DNA of 64,000 nucleotides from Sinorhizobium shofinae (GCA_001704765.1 MBFK01000100.1:1-64000); one strand, 5' to 3'. Shown: positions 53,613 through 63,800, counted from the first letter of the stretch. The notes: generated by a model not told the origin, from the letters alone. Translations and numbers: made by a program.

Positions 53613-55184
53613 TTATTTCATCTGTGCGAACCAGGGGCGCACATATTCGTCGGGGAACTGCGGAATATCGACCTTGTTGCTCATGGCCCAGGCGACCGGC
53701 TGCTGATGCAGCGGAAGGTAGAGCACCTGATCGTGTGTGATCCGGAAGGCTTCCTTCAGCATCTCGACGCGCTTGGTCTCATCGAGCTCGACCGAGGCCG
53801 AACGGGCGAGTTCATCGATTTTCGCGTTGGACAGGCCGTTGGTGTTGCTGCCGCCGAATTCGCCGTCATTGGTGGCCAACAGCGCTTGCAGTACGCTGTA
53901 GCCGTCCATAGGCGGCAGCGAGGCCCATCCCAGCATGAAAACGTCGAATTCGCCCTTGTCGGTGCGCGGGAAATAGGTCGTCTTGCTTTCGGTGCTCAGT
54001 TCGGCCTGAACGCCGACCTTGGCCCACATGGAGGCGATCGCCAGGCAGATCTGCTCGTCTGCGATGTAGCGATCGTTCGGACATGCTAGCTGGACCTTGA
54101 ACCCGTCGGGATAGCCGGCTTCCGCCAGCAGGGACTTCGCCTTGTCGACATCATAGGGCAGCGGCACGTCGATGGATTTGTCGTAACCGGTGACCGCCGG
54201 CGCCACGAGCATCCCGGAGACGCGCGATTTTCCGCGCATCAGGCGCTTCTGGATCGTGTTCACGTCGATGGCGTGCCAGAGCGCCTGGCGCACTTTCAGT
54301 TCCAGCAGCGGATTGGGCTTGCCCGGCATGGTGTGGAGTTCCGGGCGGAAGCTGAAGACGAGGAAAATCTCGCGCAGCGCCGGATTTTCCATCACTTTCA
54401 GCCCTTCGGTATTGCTGATGCGATCGATGTCCTGCAGCGGAACCGGGGCGATCATGTCGAGTTCACCGGAGAGCAGGGCGGCGACGCGGGTGGCGTCGGA
54501 TGCGATCGGCCGGAATTCTACGGCCGTTAGATTGTGCTGCGGCTTGTCCCACCAGTTTTCATTAACGGCGAAGACGGAGCGCGAATCCGGTTCGTAGCTC
54601 ATCAGTTTGAAGGCGCCGGTGCCGTTGGCGTGGTTGCTGGCATAGGTGGTCACGCCCGTCGTGTTATTGCCGGGCTTCAGGGCATCATGCGCTTCCATCC
54701 AGGACTTGCTCATCATGTAGATGGCGGCCAGATCGTTTAGGAGAAGCGGATAGGGGCCGCGCAGGATGAGGTCGACGGTATAATCGTCGACCTTCTCAAC
54801 GCCGACGACGGCGGAGAGGTTCTCGCGGTTGCGCGCGCCGGGGTCGATCTGGCGCTGGATGGTGGCCACCACGTCGTCAGCATTGAACGGCTGACCCTCA
54901 TGGAACTTGACGCCCTGGCGTAGCTTGAAACGCCAGCGGTTCGGCTCGATCACTTCCCAGGACGTGGCAAGCGCCGGCTCGAGCACGAGGTCGTTGTTAC
55001 GGCGCACCAGCGGGTCGAACACCATGTGCTGGACGCTCTGCGTAAAGCTGTCGACCTGCGCATTGGGGTCGTATGAGATGACGTCGCCGGCCGAAGACCA
55101 GCGCAGCGTGTTCGCAAGCGAAGGCGTCGCCAGCGGCACCATGACGGCAAGTCCCGCCAAAAGAGTCTTTATGTAGGTCTTCAC
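53613..55184 (-). CDS. Peptide-type ABC substrate-binding protein
   Basis: This 523-residue binding protein of the DppA/OppA family has a Sec signal (cleavage about SLA-NTL, residue 25). The mature N terminus contains GDVISYDPNAQVDSFTQS, the core VKFHEGQPFNADDV, and the later GKPNPLLELKVRQALWHAID region. It is intact, unlike its counterpart at 41031. It is the first gene of the leftward operon, which continues through permeases, fused ATPase, amidohydrolase and MFS. The GTATAC-type motifs upstream suggest GntR control. Confidence 0.93.
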   Translation of the reverse strand: MKTYIKTLLAGLAVMVPLATPSLANTLRWSSAGDVISYDPNAQVDSFTQSVQHMVFDPLVRRNNDLVLEPALATSWEVIEPNRWRFKLRQGVKFHEGQPFNADDVVATIQRQIDPGARNRENLSAVVGVEKVDDYTVDLILRGPYPLLLNDLAAIYMMSKSWMEAHDALKPGNNTTGVTTYASNHANGTGAFKLMSYEPDSRSVFAVNENWWDKPQHNLTAVEFRPIASDATRVAALLSGELDMIAPVPLQDIDRISNTEGLKVMENPALREIFLVFSFRPELHTMPGKPNPLLELKVRQALWHAIDVNTIQKRLMRGKSRVSGMLVAPAVTGYDKSIDVPLPYDVDKAKSLLAEAGYPDGFKVQLACPNDRYIADEQICLAIASMWAKVGVQAELSTESKTTYFPRTDKGEFDVFMLGWASLPPMDGYSVLQALLATNDGEFGGSNTNGLSNAKIDELARSASVELDETKRVEMLKEAFRITHDQVLYLPLHQQPVAWAMSNKVDIPQFPDEYVRPWFAQMK

Positions 55185-55201
55185 AGGAGCCTCCCGGTTT
55201 C

Positions 55202-55268
55202 TGTATACATATTATTAGCTTTTTTGCATACCGTTTATTCCAAAAATGACTGTACATATGTCGTGCAC
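55202..55268. promoter_or_regulatory. TGTATACA-type operator cluster in the divergent promoter
   Basis: TGTATACA (55202-55209, a perfect palindrome), TGTACA (55251-55256) and GTGCAC (55263-55268) lie between the leftward importer operon and the rightward amidohydrolase operon. GTxxAC dyads suit the GntR/FCD regulator encoded at the end of the rightward set. Similar sites occur at 40721-40964. Confidence 0.55.
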
Positions 55269-55349
55269 AAGATCAAGATAAAAGAGTCGTTTTTGCCTCC
55301 TTATGTCCAAATAGGGGCGCTTAGACATACCGGTGAGGGAAAAATTCAG

Positions 55350-56717
55350 ATGCCGCACAGCCTGTTGATTGAAAACGGTGTGATCGTCACGATGGACGCG
55401 AACCGGCGCATTCTCGATAAAGGGCATGTGCTGGTCGAGGGCGGCCGGATCGTTGCTGTCGGCAACGGCGTGCCTGCTGCCCGCTCGGGCGTGGAGCGTA
55501 TCAACGCCTCAGGCATGGTCGTCATGCCCGGCCTTATCGATACACATGCTCACGCCGGACACACGCTGACGAAGGGGCTCGGCGACGTTTCCGAAGCGTG
55601 GATGAACGTGACCGGCCGCATCTATGCGGAGGCGACCGATCCCGAATTCTGGGCTGCGGAAGCGGCCCTGTCCGCCTGCGAGCGCATAAAATGCGGTACG
55701 ACCACCGCCGCTCTCCTGTTTGGCGGCGGGCCCGATATCATGCGAACCGAGACGCCGGAAGCCGTCGAAGCGCATATGGCCGCCATTGCCGACATGGGTG
55801 TGCGAGAGGTACTTGCCATCGGTCCCAACCGGCCGACTGCCGATCATGTATACCGAATCTACGGACATAAATCGTATACTGAAGTTGCTGTGATGCCGGA
55901 AACTCAACTCGCGGTCTGTGCTGAACTGATCGATATCTGGGCGGGACGGAACGATCGTCTGCGGCTTGCTGTTTCCCTTCCCGTGTTCGACGCGCGCGAA
56001 CTGGAGAATGATGCCGTATACGATCTGGCACGCAAGGCGCGCGATCTGGCGCGGCAGAAAGGCATGCTCTTGGTGCAGGACGGGCATCGCGACGGTTCCA
56101 TCGCTGCCAATGATGCGCGGCTCGGCCTCTTCGACCAAGGTTCGCTTCTCGCCCATTGCATCGATCTGACCGATGACGATGTGGCGGTTCTAAAGCGCAC
56201 CGGCGCGAAGGTCGCCCACAATCCGAGCGCTTTGATGTCGGTTTCCGGCCGTTGCCCCGCCACCGAGCTGATGGAAGGCGGCGTCACCGTATCGCTCGGA
56301 ACAGACGCCGCCGCGCCCGACCGATCCTTCGACATGTTCCGCAACATGTTTCAGGCGCATCGCTACCACGCGCGGCATTTCCGGGACGACGGCGTCCTGC
56401 CGCCGATGCAGCTTCTGGAGATGGCGACCATCGAAGGGGCGCGCGCCCTGTCCATGGAAAACGAAGTCGGCTCGCTCGAAGCGGGCAAGTGCGCTGACAT
56501 TATTCTCGTCGACATGCGCCAGCCGCATCTCTGGCCGCCGGCCCATCCGGTGCAGCGGCTGGCACGTTTCGCCAATGGCGCGGACGTGGACACGACCATC
56601 ATCGGAGGCCGCGTCCTCATGCGTTCGCGGAAGCTCGTCGGTCATGACGAGGACGCGATTCTGGTCCGCGCCCAGCGGGCCTTCCGCCTGATGATGAAGC
56701 GGGCGCACCTCGCCTGA
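55350..56717 (+). CDS. Amidohydrolase (ATZ/TRZ-type), paralogue of the 48331 gene
   Basis: From ATG 55350 the product has 455 residues. Metal motif LIDTHAHAGHTL (about residue 68), His in LAHCIDLTDDD, catalytic Asp in SLGTDAAAPDRS, and closing segment GSLEAGKCADIILVDMRQPHLWP all parallel the gene at 48331-49773. The pair probably catalyse similar steps on related substrates. The open frame upstream to 55224 lies in the promoter region and is not part of the gene. It heads a rightward operon with two more amidohydrolases and the GntR gene nearby. Confidence 0.9.
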   Translation: MPHSLLIENGVIVTMDANRRILDKGHVLVEGGRIVAVGNGVPAARSGVERINASGMVVMPGLIDTHAHAGHTLTKGLGDVSEAWMNVTGRIYAEATDPEFWAAEAALSACERIKCGTTTAALLFGGGPDIMRTETPEAVEAHMAAIADMGVREVLAIGPNRPTADHVYRIYGHKSYTEVAVMPETQLAVCAELIDIWAGRNDRLRLAVSLPVFDARELENDAVYDLARKARDLARQKGMLLVQDGHRDGSIAANDARLGLFDQGSLLAHCIDLTDDDVAVLKRTGAKVAHNPSALMSVSGRCPATELMEGGVTVSLGTDAAAPDRSFDMFRNMFQAHRYHARHFRDDGVLPPMQLLEMATIEGARALSMENEVGSLEAGKCADIILVDMRQPHLWPPAHPVQRLARFANGADVDTTIIGGRVLMRSRKLVGHDEDAILVRAQRAFRLMMKRAHLA

Positions 56718-56757
56718 ACCCGTACCGACGCCGTGACAATGAATAGAGGAACAGAAA

Positions 56758-57951
56758 ATGGGCGCAGATATTCTCATTCGCAACGTCAGGCCGTTCGGCG
56801 GGGAGCCGACGGATCTCTGCATCCGCGATGGCCGTTTTGCGCGAGGGCAGAGCGAGGCGGCGCTGGAGATCGACGGCAAAGGTCAGATTGCATTGCCCGG
56901 TCTCGTCGAGGCGCACACGCATCTGGATAAGACGCTGGTCGGCATGGACTGGTTCGAGAACCGCGTCGGGCCGACGCGCAACGACCGGATCCTGGCTGAC
57001 CGGCAAGCCAAGCGGGTACTCGGCATCGATGCCCGCCGGCAGTCCACCCGCCAGATCATGCAGACGCTGGCCTTCGGCGTCCTGCATATTCGCAGCCATG
57101 TGGACGTGGATACTGAAATCGGCATTGCCAATATCGAGGGTGTCGTCGAAACACGCAACGCCCTGCGGGATCTGGTCGACGTGCAGATCGTCGCCTTTCC
57201 GCAAAGCGGTATGCTGGTGCGCGACGGCACGCTGGCGCTGATGCAGGAAGCGCTGAAGGCGGGTGCGGATATCGTCGGCGGCATCGATCCCGCCACCATC
57301 GAACGCGATCCGGTCCGCCATCTCGACGCGATTTTCGCGCTGGCGGATCGCTATGGCAAACCGATCGATATTCACCTGCATGAAGTGGGAGAGCTGGGCG
57401 CTTTCTGCATCGAGCTGATCCTGGAGCGGACCCGCGCCTTGTCTCTGCAAGGCCGCGTCATGGTCAGCCATGCCTATTGCCTGGGAATGCTGGAGCCGCC
57501 ACGGCAGCGATTGCTGCTTGAAGCGCTCGCGGCTGAAAAGGTTGCTGTGATGACCGTCGGCAGTCCCTCGGCTCCGGCCTTGCCGTTGCGGCTGATGCGC
57601 CAGTCCGGCCTCGTCGTCGCCTCCGGTTCCGATGGCATTCAGGGAACATGGGAGCCCTGGGGCAATGGCGATATGCTGGAACGGGCGAAATATCTGGCGC
57701 AGCGTAATGGCTTGACCAACGATGCCGATCTGGAGGAAACCGCGCGCGTATGCACCCTTGGTGGCGCGGAAGGCATCGGGCTTGCGGATTACGGCCTTTC
57801 CGAAGGGTGTTACGGCGATCTTGTTCTGGTTCCTGCCCGGACGCTTGCGGAAGCCGTCGCGCTGACCCCGCAGAAGCGGACCGTCGTTCGCCGCGGCCGC
57901 GTCCTCGTCCGCGACGGTGTACCGGCTGGAGATCTGCCGCGTGTCGAATAG
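56758..57951 (+). CDS. Cytosine-deaminase-like amidohydrolase
   Basis: This 397-residue enzyme has HxH in GLVEAHTHLDKTLVGMDW (about residue 60), the CodA-type signature, then IDIHLHEVGE, VSHAYCLGM and catalytic Asp in ASGSDGIQGTWEPWG. CodA relatives deaminate cytosine, isoguanine or other cyclic ureas and amides. GAGGAACAGAAA before ATG is a good ribosome binding site. It lies 40 bp after the previous amidohydrolase gene and overlaps the next by 11 bases. Confidence 0.9.
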   Translation: MGADILIRNVRPFGGEPTDLCIRDGRFARGQSEAALEIDGKGQIALPGLVEAHTHLDKTLVGMDWFENRVGPTRNDRILADRQAKRVLGIDARRQSTRQIMQTLAFGVLHIRSHVDVDTEIGIANIEGVVETRNALRDLVDVQIVAFPQSGMLVRDGTLALMQEALKAGADIVGGIDPATIERDPVRHLDAIFALADRYGKPIDIHLHEVGELGAFCIELILERTRALSLQGRVMVSHAYCLGMLEPPRQRLLLEALAAEKVAVMTVGSPSAPALPLRLMRQSGLVVASGSDGIQGTWEPWGNGDMLERAKYLAQRNGLTNDADLEETARVCTLGGAEGIGLADYGLSEGCYGDLVLVPARTLAEAVALTPQKRTVVRRGRVLVRDGVPAGDLPRVE

Positions 57952-59413
57952 CGCCAGCAGAGAGCGGGGCGCGGGGCCAACATTACTGACCGCGCGTTGG
58001 GTCGTCGGCCATTGCGACAGCCGCCATGTCTTCTACGAAAACGGTGAGGTCGTCTTCGAGAACGACCGCATTCTGTTTGTCGGCCATCGCTATGACGGTC
58101 CGGTCACGCGCCGGATCGATTACGGCATGGCCCTCATCGGCCCGGGTTTCATCGATCTCGACGCGCTATCGGATCTCGACACGGGCGTTCTCGGCCTCGA
58201 CCACCAGCCGGGCTGGAAGAAGGGGCGGGTGTGGCCGCGCGACTACGTCGAAGCCGGGCCGGTCGAGATGCTGAACCGCGAGGAACTGGCATTTCAGAAG
58301 CGATACGCGTTCGCGCAACTGATCCGCAACGGCATCACCACGGCGCTTCCCATCGCCTCTCTCTTTTATCGTGCCTGGAACGAAATGCCGGACGAATTCG
58401 CCTCGGCGGCCAAAAGCGCCGGCGACCTTGGGCTTCGGGTCTATCTCGGGCCGGCCTTCCGCGCCGGTCATTCGATCGTGGAGGCAGATGGCACGCTCGT
58501 CGTCGAGATCGATGAACATCGCGGCGCGCGAGGGTTGGAAGAGGCGATCGCCTTCTGCGCGGCCCATGAACTTTCCTATGGCGGCCTGGTGCGAACGATG
58601 CTCTGCCCCGATCGCGTCGAATTCTGGACCGCCGACCTGCTGAAAAGGACCGCCGACGCGGCGCGGGATCTGGACGTTCCGCTGCGGATGCACTGCTGCC
58701 AGTCGGCATTCGAGGTGGAGACGATCCGACGCCGCTTCGGCGCCTCATCCGCGCGTTGGCTTGACGATATCGGCTTTCTCTCCGAAAGAGCCTTGCTGCC
58801 GCATGGAACTCACGCCGATCGTCACGATCTCGAGATTATCGCCGGTTCCGGCGCGACGGTGGTGCACTGTCCGTTGGTGATGGCCAGGCACGGGGCGGCG
58901 CTCGATCATTTCTCCGGGCTTCGCCGGCAGGGTCTGCGCATCGGCATGGGCACGGATACATGGCCGCCGGATATGATCCTCAACATGCAGATCGGGCTGA
59001 TGCTCGGCCGCGTCATGGCGGCCGACATGGAAACGCTGAAATCGGCTGACCTCTACGATGCGGCGACGCTCGGCGGCGCCGATGCGCTCGGCCGTGCCGA
59101 TCTCGGGCGTTTGCAGGCCGGCGCGACTGCGGATATCGTCGTGTTCGACCTTTCGAACAATCGCCTCGGACAGGTCATCGATCCCATCGCCTGTCTGATG
59201 ACCTCGGCGAGCGGACGGGATGTCCACTCGGTGATCATCGGCGGGCGAACCGTCATGGCCGACCGGACCATTCCCGGTTTCGACTTCGAGGCCGCCCATC
59301 GGCGTGCGCAGGCCCAGTTCGAGCGGCTCGTCGGACGCTACCCGGAGAGAACCTGGCGGCACCCTCCGGTCGAGGACATCTTCCCGCCGAGTTATGAGGC
59401 GTGCAAGCCGTGA
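57941..59413 (+). CDS. Amidohydrolase-fold protein lacking the HxH metal motif
   Basis: I start at GTG 57941 (GGAG nine bases upstream), giving 490 residues; the open frame reaches 57917. The overall pattern is ATZ/TRZ-like (late LHGGADALGRADLGRLQAG-like region, ADIVVFDLSNN, GRTVMADRTIPG). The expected PGFxDxHxH motif after the first strand reads PGFIDLDALSDLDTG, so both metal-binding His are Asp or other. Later ligands remain (RMHCCQS, HGTHADRHD, MGTDTWPPD). It may use an Asp-rich site, be a one-metal enzyme with unusual geometry, or be non-catalytic. It is translationally linked to the CodA-like gene. Confidence 0.85.
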   Translation: MSNSASRERGAGPTLLTARWVVGHCDSRHVFYENGEVVFENDRILFVGHRYDGPVTRRIDYGMALIGPGFIDLDALSDLDTGVLGLDHQPGWKKGRVWPRDYVEAGPVEMLNREELAFQKRYAFAQLIRNGITTALPIASLFYRAWNEMPDEFASAAKSAGDLGLRVYLGPAFRAGHSIVEADGTLVVEIDEHRGARGLEEAIAFCAAHELSYGGLVRTMLCPDRVEFWTADLLKRTADAARDLDVPLRMHCCQSAFEVETIRRRFGASSARWLDDIGFLSERALLPHGTHADRHDLEIIAGSGATVVHCPLVMARHGAALDHFSGLRRQGLRIGMGTDTWPPDMILNMQIGLMLGRVMAADMETLKSADLYDAATLGGADALGRADLGRLQAGATADIVVFDLSNNRLGQVIDPIACLMTSASGRDVHSVIIGGRTVMADRTIPGFDFEAAHRRAQAQFERLVGRYPERTWRHPPVEDIFPPSYEACKP

Positions 59414-59554
59414 AGACGTCGGTAGGAGTTATCCGCGGAGATCGAGATAAAGGGGCCCGACTTTACGGGCTTGGCGATGCGGTGATAGTGATTTGCGGTT
59501 CGTGGACTGGCAGCCGCTTTTCTACGGAATGCTTGGATTTGGTTCAGGACGATC

Positions 59555-60265
59555 ATGGCACCCAAAGATAAAAATCAGAAATCCGCAGTATCCAAATCTG
59601 ACGCTGTCTATCGCACCTTAAAGCGCGCCATCCTCGACCAGGCGCTGGCCGCGGGAACGAAGCTTCCGGAAGATTCGATCGGAGAACGGCTCGGTGTCAG
59701 CCGCACCATCGTCCGGCAGGCTCTAGCCCGGCTGAATGGCGAAGGCCTGATCGAGCTGCGCCCGCACAAGGGCGCCTGTGTCGCGCAGCCCAGCTTGGAA
59801 GATGGGCGCAATATCTTCGCCGTGCGACGGGCATTGGAATCACTGGTGGTCGACAGCCTGATCGGCAAACTGACGCCGCAGCAGATCCGGCAGTTGGAGG
59901 CGCATGTCGAAGCGGAAGACAACGCGAGAGTCAACAATCAGGCGACCTCGATCCAGCTTGCGGGAGAATTTCATGTCCTTCTCGCAAGACTGACCGAGAA
60001 CGACGTGCTGTCGCGTTATGTGATAGAGCTTGTTTCGCGTTCATCTCTCATCCTGTCGCTTTACGGCCGCCCGCATTCGCCGGATTGTGCCGTGTCGGAA
60101 CATCGTGAACTGATCGCCGCTCTCGCTGAAAACGACCGGGAAAAAGCCTGCGCCCTGATGGAGCATCACATCGACGCCATCACAACGCGCGCATTGCTGA
60201 CGGGGAGTTCGGAGAAGGACTTTCCGGATCTTCTTGCCGCTTACGCCAGGGAGGAGGGTCTGTGA
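59555..60265 (+). CDS. GntR-family regulator (FCD/FadR type)
   Basis: The 236-residue protein has an N-terminal winged helix (residues about 15-78: GTKLPEDSIGERLGVSRTIV, then RQALARLNGEGLIELRPHKG). Its C-terminal all-helical FCD domain has metal/ligand residues in GEFHVLLARL, SEHRELIAAL and MEHHIDAI. Such regulators respond to pathway metabolites. It follows the amidohydrolase operon by 141 bp and is the best candidate to bind the TGTATACA-type sites at 55202-55268. Confidence 0.92.
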   Translation: MAPKDKNQKSAVSKSDAVYRTLKRAILDQALAAGTKLPEDSIGERLGVSRTIVRQALARLNGEGLIELRPHKGACVAQPSLEDGRNIFAVRRALESLVVDSLIGKLTPQQIRQLEAHVEAEDNARVNNQATSIQLAGEFHVLLARLTENDVLSRYVIELVSRSSLILSLYGRPHSPDCAVSEHRELIAALAENDREKACALMEHHIDAITTRALLTGSSEKDFPDLLAAYAREEGL

Positions 60266-60313
60266 CGGTTTCGCCTATCGTCCTTGGCCGATAGAGCTTC
60301 CAGACGATGCGGG

Positions 60314-60646
60314 TCATCGCGCGTTCCAGGCTGGGTGCCGGCGACATCCGCCGATCGTCCCGGTAATCGATTTGTGCAGATATTCTTCGGCGAGGATCAT
60401 CGCCGTGACGACACCCTCTACCTCAGGATGGCGATTCCTCGGCTTCGCTTCGTACGGCGCATTGTCGCGACGGCCCACATACACATGATGATCTTGATCG
60501 TCGAAGACGCACCAACGTGATTCTTCACCTGGTCGAACGCCCTCGATGTCGCCGCGAGTGAGCAGGGCGGCGGGTTTGCTCGGCGCTTTCGCCAGGCAAA
60601 TGCCTTCGGAGCTCGAGAGGGTTCTCCAACTCTCGTGACGCATCAC
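60314..60646 (-). CDS. Hypothetical protein, 110 residues
   Basis: The frame starts at GTG 60646 (an ATG follows as codon two) with GGAG six bases upstream. The product is basic and polar with segments SRWCVFDDQDHHVYVGRRD and GVVTAMILAEEYLHK; no signal or membrane helix is seen. No family is recognised. Support is the good ribosome binding site and a balanced composition, so it may be a real small gene. It converges with the GntR gene. Confidence 0.35.
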   Translation of the reverse strand: MMRHESWRTLSSSEGICLAKAPSKPAALLTRGDIEGVRPGEESRWCVFDDQDHHVYVGRRDNAPYEAKPRNRHPEVEGVVTAMILAEEYLHKSITGTIGGCRRHPAWNAR

Positions 60647-60668
60647 CCGAAACTCCAGGTGAATTGTA

Positions 60669-60698
60669 ACGGCCCCACCTCGGTTGAGGTGAGGCCGT
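60669..60698 (-). terminator. Hairpin terminator downstream of the repeat-protein gene
   Basis: ACGGCC-C-CACCTC-GGTT-GAGGTG-A-GGCCGT forms a 13-position stem with one C/A mismatch and a four-base loop. On the minus strand it lies 103 bp after the stop of the giant repeat gene and is followed by TACAATTC. It probably ends that transcript. Confidence 0.55.
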
Positions 60699-60800
60699 AG
60701 GTCTCGAGCACTTCAAATCAGGGTTGGGTTACAGACAATTGTCCTGGCTGACCCACCACGCTCTATGCCGGGGCGACAGGTCCCCGCGCACCGGAAGCCG

Positions 60801-63800
60801 TTATATAGCCTGGTATGCCGCGATAATCGCCTCCACCTGTGAGGAGTCCAGTGCTTCCACCTGCGTTGACGTGACGGCCAGCAATTGGTCGCTGGACAGG
60901 CTCAAGATATCGTCCGTGGACAGACCGGGAAGTGCAGTCAAGCTGATCGCGGCGATGTCGGCGGTCGAGAAGGTCGCAAGATCCTCCGTAGACAGGGCCG
61001 AAATGTCTGCCGAGTCCAGGGCTCCGACCTGCGCCGAAGTCAGCGCCTCGACCTGAGCGGTGCTCAATGCTTCGATCTGGTCGGAGCTCAAGGCTCCAAT
61101 GACCTTCGAGCTCAGGGCTGCGACCTGGTCGGTGGACAGTGCGGCGACATTGTCCGTGCTCAGCGCGGCCAGTTGCGTCGAGGTCAGGGCTCCGATCTGG
61201 TCCGAGGTGAGCGCCGCGACCTGGACCGAGGTCAGGGCCCCGATCTGGGCGGTGCTCAGCGCTGCGACCTGGGTGGTCTTCAATGCCGCGGCCTGTTCGG
61301 TGGAGAGTGCCGCGAGATTGTCCGTGGTCAGACCCGTCAGGGCAGTGACCGTGATTGCCGCAATGTCGGCGGTCGAGAAGGTCGCGAGATCTTCAGAGGC
61401 CAAAGCTGCGAGTTGCGCCGAGCTGAGCGCGGCCACGTGTGCCGTGGTCAGGGCCTCGGCCTGAGCGGAGCTCAGGGCACCGATCTGCGCCGAAGTCAGA
61501 GCTGCGACCGTCTTCGAGTTGAGCGCCGCGACCTGGTCGGTGGAGAGCGCCGCGATATTGTCGGTGCTCAGCGTCGAAATCTGCGCGGAGCTCAACACTC
61601 CGACCTGAGACGTGCTCAGTGCGGCGACCTGATCCGAGGTGAGGGCGGCGATCTGGGCGGTATTCAGCGCTGCAACCTGGGTGGTCTTCAACGCTGCGGC
61701 CTGATCGGTCGACAGTGCCGCGACATTGTCAGTGGTCAGACCCGACAGAGCGGTCGCGGTAATTGCCGCAATCTCTGAAGTCGAGAAAGTTGCAATGTCC
61801 TCGGAAGCCAGAGCCGCAATGTCGGCCGAGTCCAGCGCGCCGATCTGGACAGAGGTCAGTGCCTCAGCCTGATCGGAGCTCAGGGCGCCGATCTGTGCCG
61901 AGGTCAGTGCTGCGACCGTCTTCGAGTTCAGCGCTGCGACCTGGTCGGTGGAGAGTGCCGCGATATTGTCGGTGCTCAGCGCCGTAATCTGCGCGGAGGT
62001 CAGGGCTCCGACCTGAGACGAGCTCAGGGCGGCGACCTGATCCGAGGTCAGGGCGGCGATCTGGGCGGTCTTCAGCGCCACGACCTGGGTGGTCTTGAGC
62101 GCTGCGGCCTGATCGGTGGACAGCGCCGCGACATTGTCGGTGCTCAGCGCCGTAATCTGCGAGGAGGTCAGGGCGCCGAGCTGAGACGAGCTCAGGGCGG
62201 CGACCTGATCCGAGGTCAGGGCGGCGATCTGGGCGGTCTTCAGCGCCACGACCTGGGTGGTCTTGAGCGCTGCGGCCTGATCGGTGGACAGCGCCGCGAG
62301 ATTGTCGGTACTAAGGCCCGCCAGCGCGGTGACGGTGATCGCTTGAATGTCGGCGGTCGAGAAGGTGGCGATATCCTCCGAGGCCAAAGCCGCAATCTGC
62401 GTCGAAGTGAGCGCAGCCACTTGTGCCGTGGTCAGAGCCTCAACCTGGTCGGAGCTCAGGGCGCCGATCTGTGCCGAAGTCAGAGCTGCGACCGTCTTCG
62501 AGTTGAGTGCTGCGACCTGGTCGGTGGAGAGCGCCGCGATATTGTCGGTGCTCAGAGCCTTCAACTGCGTCGAGGTCAGGGCTCCGACCTGAGACGAGCT
62601 CAGGGCCGCGACCTGGTCCGAGGTGAGGGCGCCGATCTGGGCGGTGGTCAGCGCCGCGAGCTGCGTGGTCTTCAAAGCTGCAGCCTGATCGGTGGATAGT
62701 GCCGCCAGATTGTCGGTGGTCAGACCCGCGAGCGCAGTGACCGTGATTGCCGCAATGTCGGCAGTCGAGAAGGTGGCGAGATCTTCAGAGGCCAAAGCTG
62801 CGAGTTGCGCCGAGCCAAGCGCGGCCACTTGTGCCGTGGTCAGAGCCTCAGCCTGAGCGGAACTCAAGGCGCCGATCTGTGCCGAAGTCAGCGCTGCGAC
62901 CGTCTTCGAGTTGAGCGCTGCGACCTGATCGGTGGAGAGTGCGGCGACATTGTCGGTGCTCAGCACCGAAATTTGCGTCGAGCTCAGGGCTCCGACCTGG
63001 GACGAGGTGAGGGCGGCAATCTGGTCCGAGGTGAGGGCGGCGATCTGGGCGGTCTTCAGCGCTGCAACCTGGGTTGTCTTCAGCGCTGCGGCCTGATCGG
63101 TCGACAGTGCCGCGACATTGTCGGTGGAGAGACCCATTAGGGCGCTCACGCTGATCGCTGCGATGTCGGCGGTCGAGAAGGTCGCGATATCTTCCGAAGC
63201 CAGGGCCCCCAGCTGCGCCATGGTCAAAGCGGCGACCTGTGCCGAGGTTAGCGCTTCGAGCTGAGCAGAGCTCATGGCGCCGATTTGGACCGTCGTCAGA
63301 GACCCCAGGGTCTTGGTGTTCAGGGCCGCGACCTGGTCGGTGGAGAGTGCGGCGATGCTGTCCGTGCTGATCGCAGACGCTTGCACCGAGGTCACGGCAC
63401 CGACCTGAGACGAGCTCAGAGCGGCGATCTGGTCCGAGGTGAGGGCGGCGATCTGGGCCGTGGTCAGAGCTGCGACCGTCTTAGTGTTCAGCGCCGCGAC
63501 CTGGTCGGTGGAGAGTGCGGCGATGCTGTCCGTGCTGATCGCAGACGCTTGCACCGAGGTCACGGCACCGACCTGAGACGAGCTCAGAGCGGCGATCTGG
63601 TCCGAGGTGAGGGCGGCGATCTGGGCCGTCTTCAGCGCTGCGACCTGCGTGGTCTTCAGCGCTGCGGCCTGGTCAGTCGACAGTGCCGCGACATTGTCGG
63701 TGGAGAGGCCCGCGAGCGCTGCGACTGTGATTGCCGCAATGTCGGCAGTCGAGAAGGTGGCGATATCTTCCGAGGCCAAAGCCGTCAGCTGTGTCGAGCT

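Larger units (their letters stand above)
60961..63745 (-). repeat. Nested tandem repeats of 24, 408 and 1392 bp
   Basis: The landmark encoding STADI occurs at spacings 408, 408, 576, 408, 408 and 576 bp, that is 17 or 24 octad units. The sum of three blocks is 1392 bp (58 units), and it repeats. Blocks 1392 bp apart share rare variants: LTTDNL with STQL then ALSTDN in one pair, and QAEALTTA then SAQLAALASEDLATFS in another. The array therefore grew by block duplication. Confidence 0.85.

Noticed and set aside
53481-54089. Long plus-strand ORF over the binding-protein gene
   Set aside because: It is an antisense shadow of the clear DppA-type gene on the minus strand.
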